Part shown: positions 1 to 7,015 of the stretch, one piece after another
Layout of the letters: every line of letters starts with the position of its first letter
Numbering within the stretch: position 1 is the first letter of the stretch
NCBI GenBank assembly: GCA_021798075.1
Contig: JAJZYO010000013.1
Location: 1-14,316 of the forward strand
From: Actinomycetes bacterium
Lineage (GTDB): Bacteria; Actinomycetota; Acidimicrobiia; Acidimicrobiales; Palsa-688
Direction: 5' to 3'
DNA: 14,316 nt
Program-made: the position numbers and the translations under genes
The notes under the pieces: generated by a model
Seen by the model: only the letters and a program-made list of their open reading frames with translations
What the model was told of the DNA's origin: nothing
Databases searched by the model: none

Positions 1-24
1 TGGGGGACTAGAAAAATCCACAGA

Positions 25-112
25 TGACAGGGGAGCGCTCCGGCGCTGAGAGTGCGGCCTTCGGCTGCAGACCCTTGGCACCTGATCTGGGTCATACCAG
101 CGAAGGGAGTCA
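25..112 (+). promoter_or_regulatory. TPP (thiamine pyrophosphate) riboswitch, THI-box
   Basis: This is the conserved thi-box aptamer. The closing helix P1 is TGAC at 25-28 with GTCA at 109-112. P3 is a perfect AGCGC/GCGCT stem (34-38 with 43-47). The invariant CTGAGA core is at 46-51, followed by an optional stem at 53-69. The second half (70-109) contains the canonical ACC-CTGATCTGG and ATACCAGCGAAGGGAG blocks that bind pyrophosphate and pyrimidine. The Shine-Dalgarno sequence of ykoE (GAAGGGAG, 102-109, six bases before the ATG at 116) is itself the 3' part of the aptamer. Ligand binding should therefore hide the ribosome site directly, with no separate expression platform. Known for the family: high TPP switches expression off. 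The promoter lies left of, or at the very edge of, the window. Confidence 0.95.
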
Positions 113-115
113 CAC

Positions 116-724
116 ATGGAAGCTACAGGCATAGTCCACCGGCGTGTTCGCTCCAGCCGGCGGTGGCGAACTGTCGACATCGTCGTCGCATCTGTCGTGG
201 CAGTCGCTGGCGGGGTCGTGTTCTGGGGCTGGGACCAGCTATGGGCCGCTACCGGAGCGGCGTTTTCCGCTTTCCCCCCGGCTCAAGCCGTGATGTACGG
301 CGTATGGCTGGCGCCAGGAGTCGTAGGAGCGCTGATCCTGCGCAAGCCTGGCGCAGCCGTCTATACGGAACTGGTCGCGTCCGTCGTCGAGGCCCTCCTC
401 GGTAACCAATGGGGGCTCTCGGTCGTCGCCTACGGGTTGGCTCAGGGCGTCGCTCCCGAGATCGTGTTTGCCGCTTTTGTGTACCGGTGGTGGCGCCTGC
501 CCGTCCCGGCCCTGGCGGGTGCTGCCGCCGGGTTGGCGGCTGCCTCGCTCGACCTCGTCTACTACTACGGGGCTTGGCGGGCCGACTGGAAGCTCACCTA
601 CGTGCTGATCGTTATGGCCAGTTCCCTGGTCATCGCCGGCGTCGGTGGTTCCGCGCTGGTGAAGGCGTTGGCGCGGACGGGGGCGCTCCAGCCCTTTGCC
701 TCCGGGCGAAGCGCGAGCGTCTAG
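116..724 (+). CDS. ykoE: ECF transporter substrate-binding (S) component, YkoE family, thiamine/HMP uptake
   Basis: This 202-residue integral membrane protein has a basic N-terminus (residues 9-18, arginine-rich) and about five to six hydrophobic segments. Family landmarks are the conserved stretch around residues 64-100, with an RKPGA motif at 76-80, a conserved glutamate at 85 and GNQWG at 96-100, then YGLAQG near 106-111 and a WWRLPVP loop at 125-131. These match the YkoE family (ABC_cobalt type S component), which captures the vitamin precursor and docks on the EcfT/ATPase module. The TPP riboswitch immediately upstream supports thiamine or hydroxymethylpyrimidine as the substrate; the exact ligand cannot be told from sequence. 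The ATG at 116 has an excellent ribosome site inside the riboswitch. It is the first gene of a ykoEDC operon; the ykoF gene found in some bacteria is not in the window. Confidence 0.9.
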   Translation: MEATGIVHRRVRSSRRWRTVDIVVASVVAVAGGVVFWGWDQLWAATGAAFSAFPPAQAVMYGVWLAPGVVGALILRKPGAAVYTELVASVVEALLGNQWGLSVVAYGLAQGVAPEIVFAAFVYRWWRLPVPALAGAAAGLAAASLDLVYYYGAWRADWKLTYVLIVMASSLVIAGVGGSALVKALARTGALQPFASGRSASV

Positions 725-764
725 TGCGCGGCCGCCCAGCCCCAAGGGCGGGGGCGGGGCTCGC

Positions 765-2276
765 ATGAGAGAGCACCCGGTGATCGAAGCCCGGGGCTGG
801 GGTTGGCGCCACGCCGGCCGCCGGCACTGGGCCGTGCGCGGCCTCGACCTAGTGGTCAACGCCGGCGAGCGGGTGTTGCTGCTCGGGCCGTCGGGGGCGG
901 GCAAGAGCACACTGCTGGCCGCGCTCGCCGGGCTCCTGCGTGCTCCCGAAAGCGGCGACGAGGAGGGCCGCCTTTTGGTGGGCGGCGTCCCCGCCGCCGA
1001 GGCTCCTGGTCACGCCGGCCTCGTCTTCCAGGACCCTTCGTCGGCGCTCGTCATGGGCCGCGTCGGAGACGAAGTGGCGTTCGGGTTGGAAAACCGGGCC
1101 GTGCCGGCCGCCGAGATCTGGCCCCGCGTCGGGCGCGCCCTCGCCGCTGTCGGCCTGAGCTACCCGCTAACGCGCTCCACGGAGCAGCTCTCGGGCGGCG
1201 AACAGCAGCGTCTCGCCATCGCGGACGTGGTCGCGGCCGCACCGCGCCTCTGGCTGCTCGACGAACCCACCGCCAACCTCGACCCCCCCGGCACCGCTCT
1301 GGTGCGCGAGACCCTGCGTGCGGTTTTGGGTAGGCGAGACAACACGTTGGTCCTGGTCGAGCACAAGGTCGAGCCTGCTCTCGAACTGGTCGAACGCGTG
1401 GTCGTCCTAGGGGCCGAGGGGGCGCTCGTGGCCGACGGCAGCCCCGCCGAAGTCTTCTCGTCCCACGCGCCGGCGCTGCGAGCCGCGGGCGTCTGGGCCC
1501 CGGGGCCAGCACCGGAGCGCCTCTCGCCTCCTAGCACGGGCGGCGACCCTGTCATCCGAGCCGAGGGCGTGAGCGTCCGCTACCCGGGGACCGAGTTCCC
1601 GGCCGTCGAAAGCGCCGACCTGGCGGCCTACTCGGGACAGGTACTGGCCTTGACGGGGCCCAACGGTTCGGGCAAGTCGAGCCTCGCCTTGGTGCTGGCG
1701 TCGCTCCTAGCCCCCTCGGCGGGGTCCGTGCGCTTCCTGTCCGGCGGCCCGCCGGGCCCGTACACCAAATGGCGGGCCCGAGAACTGGTCCGATGGGTGG
1801 GCACCGTCTTCCAGGAACCAGAGCACCAGTTCGTGGCCTCGACCGTGGAGGACGAACTGCTAGTCGGGCCGCGGCGTGCTGGGGCGTCCTCCGCGGCTGC
1901 CCGCCGGCGTGTGACCGAGTTGATGGAGCGCCTCCGCCTCACAGCCTTGGCCCGGGCCAACCCCTTCACCCTTTCGGGAGGGGAAAAAAGACGCCTTTCG
2001 GTGGCCACCGCCCTGGCGACAGAGCCCGCTCTGCTCGTGCTCGACGAACCGACCTTCGGCCAAGACGCCTCCACATGGGACGAGCTGGTCGCCCTCCTGG
2101 CCGAGCAGCGCGACGCCGGCCGGGCGGTCATCTGTGTCACGCATGACGAGCAGCTGGTGGGTGCCCTGGCCGACCGCGAGGCCCGGATGCACGCCGGCCG
2201 CCTGACAGAGCTAGCGGGGACGCGGGCAAACCGGTCCCTGGCTGAGCGGCCCAGTGGCGCGGCGGCCCTCGGGTGA
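765..2276 (+). CDS. ykoD: ECF transporter energy-coupling ATPase, two fused ABC domains (YkoD-like)
   Basis: This 503-residue cytoplasmic protein is made of two tandem ABC ATPase domains. Domain 1 has Walker A GPSGAGKS (41-48), a Q-loop glutamine at 89, signature LSGGEQQR (142-149), Walker B LWLLDEPT (162-169) and an H-loop His near 200. Domain 2 has Walker A GPNGSGKSS (298-306), Q-loop glutamine at 350, signature LSGGEKRR (403-410), Walker B LLVLDEPT (423-430) and VTHDE near 457-461. Both sites look catalytically complete. The fusion replaces the separate EcfA1/EcfA2 pair. I chose the ATG at 765, 40 bases after ykoE, because residues encoded upstream of it (an in-frame start exists at 696) are low-complexity and overlap ykoE. 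A G-rich tract at 751-759 may serve as ribosome site. It should power YkoE/YkoC-mediated uptake. Confidence 0.9.
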   Translation: MREHPVIEARGWGWRHAGRRHWAVRGLDLVVNAGERVLLLGPSGAGKSTLLAALAGLLRAPESGDEEGRLLVGGVPAAEAPGHAGLVFQDPSSALVMGRVGDEVAFGLENRAVPAAEIWPRVGRALAAVGLSYPLTRSTEQLSGGEQQRLAIADVVAAAPRLWLLDEPTANLDPPGTALVRETLRAVLGRRDNTLVLVEHKVEPALELVERVVVLGAEGALVADGSPAEVFSSHAPALRAAGVWAPGPAPERLSPPSTGGDPVIRAEGVSVRYPGTEFPAVESADLAAYSGQVLALTGPNGSGKSSLALVLASLLAPSAGSVRFLSGGPPGPYTKWRARELVRWVGTVFQEPEHQFVASTVEDELLVGPRRAGASSAAARRRVTELMERLRLTALARANPFTLSGGEKRRLSVATALATEPALLVLDEPTFGQDASTWDELVALLAEQRDAGRAVICVTHDEQLVGALADREARMHAGRLTELAGTRANRSLAERPSGAAALG

Positions 2277-3045
2277 GCCGGCGGTGCGGGCGACTTCGAC
2301 GCTCTCTGTAACGGCGTCGCTTGCCGGGAGCCGGCTGGGCCGCTTCAATCCCGCAGCCAAATTGGCGGCCGCCGCCTTCGTCATCGCCGGCCTGCTGGCC
2401 AGCGCCAGCCTGGTGAGCGCGTCGGTGGTCCTCGGCTGCGAGCTCCTTGCCCTTCCCGTTGCCGGCGTAGCCGTACGACCCTTCCTCGCCCGCACCTGGC
2501 CACTGCCCCTCGGGGCCGCCGGCGTGGCCGTGGCGAACATCGTAGCTTCGGACGCCACCCCGACCACGATCGCAGCGATATCGCTCCGGTTGCTCGCCAT
2601 CGCCCTGCCAGGGGTGCTTGCCTTCGCATCGACCGAGGCCGTCGACCTCGCCGACTCGCTCGTCCAGCAGCTTCACGTCCCGGCCCGCTTCGCCTACGGC
2701 GCCCTCGCCGGCCTCAGGCTGCTACCCCTGCTCGGCCTCGAGTGGGACCTCATCCGCCGCGCTCGGCGCGCCCGCGGCATCGATGCCGGCGGCTCGCCTT
2801 GGGGGGCCGCTTCCCTCTTTGCGTCCACGGTCTATGCGCTCTTCGTGGCTGCGGTCCGCCGCGCCACCCGCCTAGCCCTGGCGATGGACAGCCGCGGGTT
2901 CGCCTCTCGAGGGCCCCGCACCGCCGCCCGGCGCCAGGTGGTGCAAGCGGCCGACTGGGCACTCGTGGGGTCATCGGCGGCGGTGGTCGCCGGCGCCAAT
3001 GTCCTGGCCGTGCTGACCGGCACCTGGCACGCCTTCTTGGGGTGA
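2254..3045 (+). CDS. ykoC: ECF transporter transmembrane coupling (T) component, CbiQ/YkoC family
   Basis: This protein of about 263 residues has several hydrophobic helices (about 35-75, 84-100, 106-126, 190-202 and 230-258) and the two short arginine motifs of EcfT proteins: ARRARG at 170-175 and the AMDSRGF version at 210-216. In this family those coupling helices sit in grooves of the two ATPase domains and transmit ATP-driven movement to the S component. The longest reading begins at GTG 2254 and overlaps ykoD by 23 bases. An in-frame GTG at 2284 would leave a gap of 7 bases and lose only ten non-conserved residues. Neither start has a strong Shine-Dalgarno sequence, so translational coupling to ykoD is likely. 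It is the last gene of the riboswitch-controlled unit. Confidence 0.88.
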   Translation: MARRPSGEPAVRATSTLSVTASLAGSRLGRFNPAAKLAAAAFVIAGLLASASLVSASVVLGCELLALPVAGVAVRPFLARTWPLPLGAAGVAVANIVASDATPTTIAAISLRLLAIALPGVLAFASTEAVDLADSLVQQLHVPARFAYGALAGLRLLPLLGLEWDLIRRARRARGIDAGGSPWGAASLFASTVYALFVAAVRRATRLALAMDSRGFASRGPRTAARRQVVQAADWALVGSSAAVVAGANVLAVLTGTWHAFLG

Positions 3046-3117
3046 GCCTCCCTTCGGGCGGCGCCCGGCACCCTTCTTGGGCCCACCCATCCCTGGGGTC
3101 ATGCCGGCGCCCGGCTT

Positions 3118-3161
3118 AAAAACTCACCGATGTGATCTTACGAATGCCACATCGGTGAGTT
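3118..3161 (-). terminator. Intrinsic terminator-like hairpin downstream of glgX (leftward)
   Basis: This is a perfect 14-bp stem (AACTCACCGATGTG at 3121-3134 with its complement at 3148-3161) around a 13-base loop. Read on the minus strand, the stem runs straight into TTTTT (complement of A3118-A3122) and then AAGCC, so the U-tract is on the correct side for transcription from glpK-glgX. On the plus strand no U-tract follows. It sits about 210 bases past the glgX stop, which is farther than usual. An alternative is the end of a small mobile element. Confidence 0.5.
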
Positions 3162-3180
3162 CTGTGCGCGAAACAGGGCC

Positions 3181-3227
3181 ATTTTCCTACGGACGTGGCC
3201 TCGGGCCAACCACGTCCACCGGAAAAT
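3181..3227. repeat. Imperfect 18-bp-arm inverted repeat
   Basis: The arms are ATTTTCC-3-GGACGTGG (3181-3198) and CCACGTCC-3-GGAAAAT (3210-3227). They pair as 7 bp, a symmetric 3x3 internal loop and 8 bp, around an 11-base centre that itself contains TGGCC/GGCCA. It lies 19 bases from the 14-bp inverted repeat. No U-tract follows on either strand, so a simple terminator role is not obvious. It could be an operator, an RNA structure or an element remnant. Confidence 0.6.
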
Positions 3228-3372
3228 TGCACGCGGACGGCGTGCTCTGGACGGTCGGGGGGCCCCAGTGCAGTGAACCGGTTCAGTTGCTCGACAGTCG
3301 CATTCCGCCCGGGCGGGGGAACCCGAAGGGGCGTGCCAAGCGCCACAGCGGCGCCGGCCTCACCCGTTGGCC

Positions 3373-5439
3373 TTAGCGCCCGCGCAACAGCAACAGCGAG
3401 CGCGGTCCCACCGACACGGTGCGGCGAATGAGCCTGGGCTTGGGCCCCGCCGGCGCCGTCGAGAGCACTGCTTCCCATTTGGCGGGGCCCCGGGGGATCG
3501 TGAAGCGCACCGGCCCGTAGTGGGCGTTCAGGAGGAGGGCGAAGTGGTCGCTCGTGGTCTCGCCCCGGGCGTCGCCGATCCGGCGGCCGTCGAGGGCGAC
3601 GCACAGGGCCCGGGCGTTGGGGTTGTGCCAGTCGTCCGGTTCCATCTGCTTCCCATCGGGGCGGTAAAGCACGATCTGAGCAGGGCCGCCCTCAGGGCCA
3701 CGGAGGAAGTCTCGGGGGCGGAGGGCGTGGTTGTCCCGGCGGAGCGCGATCGCCTCTTTCACGAACCCGAGCAGGTCCTTGTCGATGCCCTCCCAGTCGT
3801 GCCAGGACAGCTGGTTGTCCTGGCAGTAGGCGTTGTTGTTGCCCCGCTGGGTGCGGCCGATCTCGTCCCCCCCTAGGAGCATGGGCACGCCGGCCGAGAG
3901 CAGCAAGGTGGCGAGGAGGTTGCGTCGTTGCCGCTCTCGCAGGTCGAGGACCCCGGGGTCGTCTGTCGGGCCCTCGACGCCGCAGTTCCAACTCCGGTTG
4001 TCGTCCGTGCCGTCGGCATTGCCCTCGCCGTTGGCCTCGTTGTGCTTGGTGTTGTAAGAGGTGAGGTCGGCGAGGGTGAAGCCGTCATGCGCCGTCACGA
4101 AGTTGACGCTTGCCACCGGCCCCCGGTGGTCGGAACCGTATATGTCGGGGCTCCCTGTCAGGCGGAGCGCCAGCTCGCCGAGCGCCCCGTCTGCTCCACG
4201 CCAGAAGTCGCGCACGGCGTCGCGGTAGCGCCCGTTCCACTCCGACCAGCCCGGCGGGAAACCGCCGACCTGGTAGCCGGCGGTGTCCCAGGGTTCGGCG
4301 ACCAACTTGACGCGGGCGAGCACGGGGTCCTGGTGCACGAGGGCCAAGAAGGCGCTGTGCACGTCGACCTCGCCGCTCTGGCGGGTGAGGGCCGTGGCCA
4401 GGTCGAAGCGGAACCCGTCCACGTGCATCTCGGTCACCCAATAGCGGAGGGAGTCCATGATCAGCCGAAGTGCAGCCCGGTGGCCGACGTTCAAGCTGTT
4501 GCCGGTGCCGGTCGTGTCGAAGTAGTGCGCCCGGTCCCCCTCGACCAGCCGGTAATAAACAGGGTTGTCGATCCCCTTCAGCGAGAGCGTGGGGCCGAGG
4601 TGGTTGCCCTCGGCCGTGTGGTTGTAAACCACGTCCAAGAACACCTCGAGGCCGGCCCGGTGCAACGCCTTCACCATCTGCTTGAACTCGTTGACCTGCT
4701 GGCCGGCGCTCCCCGCTGAGCTGTAGGCCCCATGGGGGGCGAGGAAGGCGATGCTGTTGTAGCCCCAATAGTTGGAGAGGCCCCTCTTCAAGAGGTGCTC
4801 GTCGTGCACGAACTGGTGCACCGGGAGCAGTTCGACCGCGCTCACGCCAAGATCGGTCAAGTAACCGGTCACCGCCGGGTGGGCAAGGCCGGCGTAGGTG
4901 CCCCGGAGCTCGGGCGGGACGTCAGGGTGGAGCATCGTGAGGCCCTTCACGTGGGCCTCGTAGATGACCGTCTCGTCGAGGGGGATGTCGGGGGGTGAGT
5001 CGCCCTCCCAGTCGAAGTCCCTGCTCGTGACTATGCACTTCGGCATGGCGGCCGCGGAGTCTGCTGGGTTGGCCTCCATCGGGTCTGCGAGCTTGTGGCC
5101 GAAGACCTCCTCCCCCCACGCCACGTCCCCATCGACGGCTGTCGCGTGGGGGTCGAGCAGGAGCTTGGCCGGGTTGCAGCGCAGCCCTTCGGCCGGCACC
5201 CACGGCCCGTGCACTCGAAGGCCGTAGCGCTGGCCCGGGCCAACGCCAACGAACAGCCCGTGCCAGACGTTCGCGGTGCGTTGGGGCAGCTCAAAGCGCT
5301 GCTCCTCGCCTGAGCTGTCGAAAAGGCACACCTCGACCGCTGTGGCCACCTCCGAGTAGACGGCGAAATTGGTGCCCTCGTCCGTCGGCGTAGCACCCAA
5401 GGGGAACGGGAGGCCCCGTCGAACTTCCACGGGGCCCAC
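3373..5439 (-). CDS. glgX: Glycogen debranching enzyme GlgX / TreX-type isoamylase (GH13)
   Basis: This 688-residue cytoplasmic glycoside hydrolase cleaves alpha-1,6 branches of glycogen limit dextrins. An N-terminal CBM48-like beta domain (about 10-100) is followed by the GH13 barrel. The four GH13 regions are intact: DVVYNH (269-274), DGFRFDLAT (341-349) with nucleophile Asp346, VAEPWD with acid Glu382, and TAHDGF with His451-Asp452. The GNNNAYCQDNQLSW block (533-546) and length are typical of GlgX/TreX. A C-terminal beta domain ends the protein. The GTG at 5439 is the furthest upstream start, 33 bases after the glpK stop; a second GTG three codons later is possible, and neither has a clear Shine-Dalgarno sequence. 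Orientation and spacing suggest co-transcription with glpK. No other glycogen or trehalose genes are in the window. Confidence 0.93.
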   Translation of the reverse strand: MGPVEVRRGLPFPLGATPTDEGTNFAVYSEVATAVEVCLFDSSGEEQRFELPQRTANVWHGLFVGVGPGQRYGLRVHGPWVPAEGLRCNPAKLLLDPHATAVDGDVAWGEEVFGHKLADPMEANPADSAAAMPKCIVTSRDFDWEGDSPPDIPLDETVIYEAHVKGLTMLHPDVPPELRGTYAGLAHPAVTGYLTDLGVSAVELLPVHQFVHDEHLLKRGLSNYWGYNSIAFLAPHGAYSSAGSAGQQVNEFKQMVKALHRAGLEVFLDVVYNHTAEGNHLGPTLSLKGIDNPVYYRLVEGDRAHYFDTTGTGNSLNVGHRAALRLIMDSLRYWVTEMHVDGFRFDLATALTRQSGEVDVHSAFLALVHQDPVLARVKLVAEPWDTAGYQVGGFPPGWSEWNGRYRDAVRDFWRGADGALGELALRLTGSPDIYGSDHRGPVASVNFVTAHDGFTLADLTSYNTKHNEANGEGNADGTDDNRSWNCGVEGPTDDPGVLDLRERQRRNLLATLLLSAGVPMLLGGDEIGRTQRGNNNAYCQDNQLSWHDWEGIDKDLLGFVKEAIALRRDNHALRPRDFLRGPEGGPAQIVLYRPDGKQMEPDDWHNPNARALCVALDGRRIGDARGETTSDHFALLLNAHYGPVRFTIPRGPAKWEAVLSTAPAGPKPRLIRRTVSVGPRSLLLLRGR

Positions 5440-5472
5440 GGTAGCGGGCGAGGGACCGGACGCCAGTTCGCC

Positions 5473-6984
5473 CTACGAGGTCCCGGCCCAGCCGAGGCTC
5501 CGCTCGACGGCCTTCTTCCAGCCGGCGTACGCAGACTCGCGCTGGTCTTCGCTCCAGCCAGGCTCGAAGCGCCGCCCCTCGCGCCAGAGCCGGCGCAGCT
5601 CTCCGGGGCCCGACCAGAAGCCAACCGAGCAACCAGCGGCGAACGCGGCGCCGAGGGCGGTCGTCTCGGCGACGGCAGGCTTGGACACCGGGGTACCGAG
5701 GATGTCCGCCTGCAACTGCATGCAGAGGTCGTTGGCCGTCACGCCCCCGTCCACCTTGAGCACCCCGAGCGTCCTACCCAGGTCTTTTTCCATGGCGAGC
5801 ACGACGTCGCGGGTCTGGAAGCAGATCGCCTCCAAAGCCGCCCGGGCCAGGTGCGCCTTGGTCGTAGCTCGGGTGAGGCCGACAATGACGCCCCGGGCGT
5901 CGGGTCGCCAGTAGGGGGCGAAGAGACCCGAGAAGGCCGGCACGAAGTACACGCCGGCGCTGTCTGGCACCTGGGCGGCGAGCTCCTCGGTTTCAGCGGC
6001 AGAACGGATGAGCCCGAGCTGGTCCCTCATCCACTGGAGCGCCGAGCCCGTGACCGCCACCGAGCCTTCGAGGGCGTAAACCGCCGGCGACCCGCCCCAT
6101 TGGTAGCAAAGAGTGCTGAGCAACCCGCTCGCCGAACGCACGATGTCCCGGCCGGTGTTGAGGAGGAGGAAGTTGCCGGTCCCGTAGGTGTTCTTGGCCT
6201 CTCCGGGCTCCAGGCACACCTGGCCCACCATCGCCGCGTGTTGGTCGCCGAGGTCCGACGCCAGGGGGACGGGCCGCACCTGGGAGAGGCCGAACGTCGC
6301 CTCGCCGAAGCTGCCTGTCGAGGGGCGGATCTCGGGCAAAAGGCCCGGCGCCACCCCGAAGACCTCGAGCAACTCCTCGTCCCAAGCCAGTGTGCGCAGG
6401 TCCATGAGCATGGTGCGGCTGGCATTGGTGACATCAGTCACGTGAAGGCCGCCATTCGGGCCCCCGGTCAGGTTCCAGATGAGCCAGCTGTCCACCGTCC
6501 CGAAGCAGGCCGTCCCCGCCAGCACCGCCGCGCGCAAGTCTTCGACGTTGTCGAGCGCCCAGCGGAGCTTGCCGGCCGAGAAATAAGTCGAGGGTGGCAA
6601 ACCCGTCTTGTCGCGGACCAACTCGGCTCTGCCGCTCTGTCGCAAGGCTTCGATGACGCCCTCCGAGCGGGTGTCTTGCCACACGATGGCGTTGGTGAAA
6701 GGGCGGCCGGTCTGGCGGTCCCAGACGACGGTGGTCTCCCTCTGGTTGGTCAAACCGACTGCGGCTAGGTCCACGAGCCCGAGGCCCGCCTTGTCCAGGG
6801 CGCCGGCGACGGCCGCCCCGGTCCGCTCCACGATCTCCTGGGGGTCGTGCTCCAGCCAGCCCGGGCGCGCCATCAGCTGGCGGTGCTCGATCTGCTCGCG
6901 GGCCACCTCCTGGCCCTCGTGGTCGAAGACCATAAAACGGGTGCTCGTCGTCCCCTGGTCGATCGACCCCACGAACTCCGGCAC
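5473..6984 (-). CDS. glpK: Glycerol kinase
   Basis: This 503-residue FGGY-family kinase converts glycerol and ATP to sn-glycerol 3-phosphate in the cytosol. The phosphate-binding DQGTTSTR is at 9-16, the glycerol-site motifs NQRET (80-84) and WQDTR (102-106) are present, a [10 protein letters not shown] block lies mid-protein, and the C-terminal lobe has [16 protein letters not shown] and the [12 protein letters not shown] signature. Length is normal and no key motif is missing. The start is GTG at 6984, directly giving the expected N-terminal [17 protein letters not shown] lies 15 bases upstream, rather far, while TAGCCT lies 6 bases upstream, so leaderless translation is possible. It is divergent from glpD with a 31-bp gap and upstream of glgX. 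No glpF-like facilitator is visible here. Confidence 0.96.
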   Translation of the reverse strand: MPEFVGSIDQGTTSTRFMVFDHEGQEVAREQIEHRQLMARPGWLEHDPQEIVERTGAAVAGALDKAGLGLVDLAAVGLTNQRETTVVWDRQTGRPFTNAIVWQDTRSEGVIEALRQSGRAELVRDKTGLPPSTYFSAGKLRWALDNVEDLRAAVLAGTACFGTVDSWLIWNLTGGPNGGLHVTDVTNASRTMLMDLRTLAWDEELLEVFGVAPGLLPEIRPSTGSFGEATFGLSQVRPVPLASDLGDQHAAMVGQVCLEPGEAKNTYGTGNFLLLNTGRDIVRSASGLLSTLCYQWGGSPAVYALEGSVAVTGSALQWMRDQLGLIRSAAETEELAAQVPDSAGVYFVPAFSGLFAPYWRPDARGVIVGLTRATTKAHLARAALEAICFQTRDVVLAMEKDLGRTLGVLKVDGGVTANDLCMQLQADILGTPVSKPAVAETTALGAAFAAGCSVGFWSGPGELRRLWREGRRFEPGWSEDQRESAYAGWKKAVERSLGWAGTS

Positions 6985-7015
6985 CGCCCAAGGCTACGCT
7001 CCTCCGAGGTGAACC
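6985..7015. promoter_or_regulatory. Divergent glpK/glpD promoter region with overlapping -10-like elements
   Basis: Only 31 bp separate the two start codons. Two TAnnnT hexamers face each other and overlap by two bases: TACGCT on the plus strand (6995-7000), suited to glpD, and TAGCCT on the minus strand (6996-6991), suited to glpK. For glpK the hexamer ends 6 bases before GTG, the geometry of a leaderless actinobacterial transcript. For glpD the GAGGTGA ribosome site (7006-7012) would just fit in a very short leader. No convincing -35 boxes were found. This is inference from spacing and short motifs. Confidence 0.35.

Larger units (their letters stand above)
3046..3372. other. Gene-free convergent intergenic region with inverted repeats
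   Basis: This space lies between the tail of ykoC (+) and the tail of glgX (-). No reading frame here resembles a protein I recognise. It holds a short imperfect hairpin just after the ykoC stop (3046-3062), a 10-base direct repeat GGCGCCCGGC (3060-3069 and 3106-3115), a perfect 14-bp inverted repeat (3121-3161), a larger imperfect inverted repeat (3181-3227) and a 12-base palindrome CCGCCCGGGCGG (3305-3316). The stretch 3116-3240 is visibly richer in A/T than the flanking genes, which fits terminators or a decayed mobile-element fragment. Confidence 0.7.

Noticed and set aside
696..764. Upstream start for ykoD at 696
   Set aside because: The extra residues are Pro/Gly/Ser-rich, overlap the end of ykoE, and do not belong to the ABC domain; ATG 765 fits the family N-terminus.
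3046..3062. Hairpin immediately after the ykoC stop as a rightward terminator
   Set aside because: The stem has a mismatch and is followed by GC-rich sequence without a U-tract, so I could not support termination.
3077..3376. 99-codon plus-strand frame (and a minus-strand frame) in the ykoC-glgX gap
   Set aside because: They run through two inverted repeats, have no family resemblance and no ribosome site; better read as non-coding.
3928..4719. 263-codon plus-strand open frame inside glgX
   Set aside because: It is entirely antisense to the intact GH13 catalytic domain and valine/glycine-rich as expected for a shadow frame.
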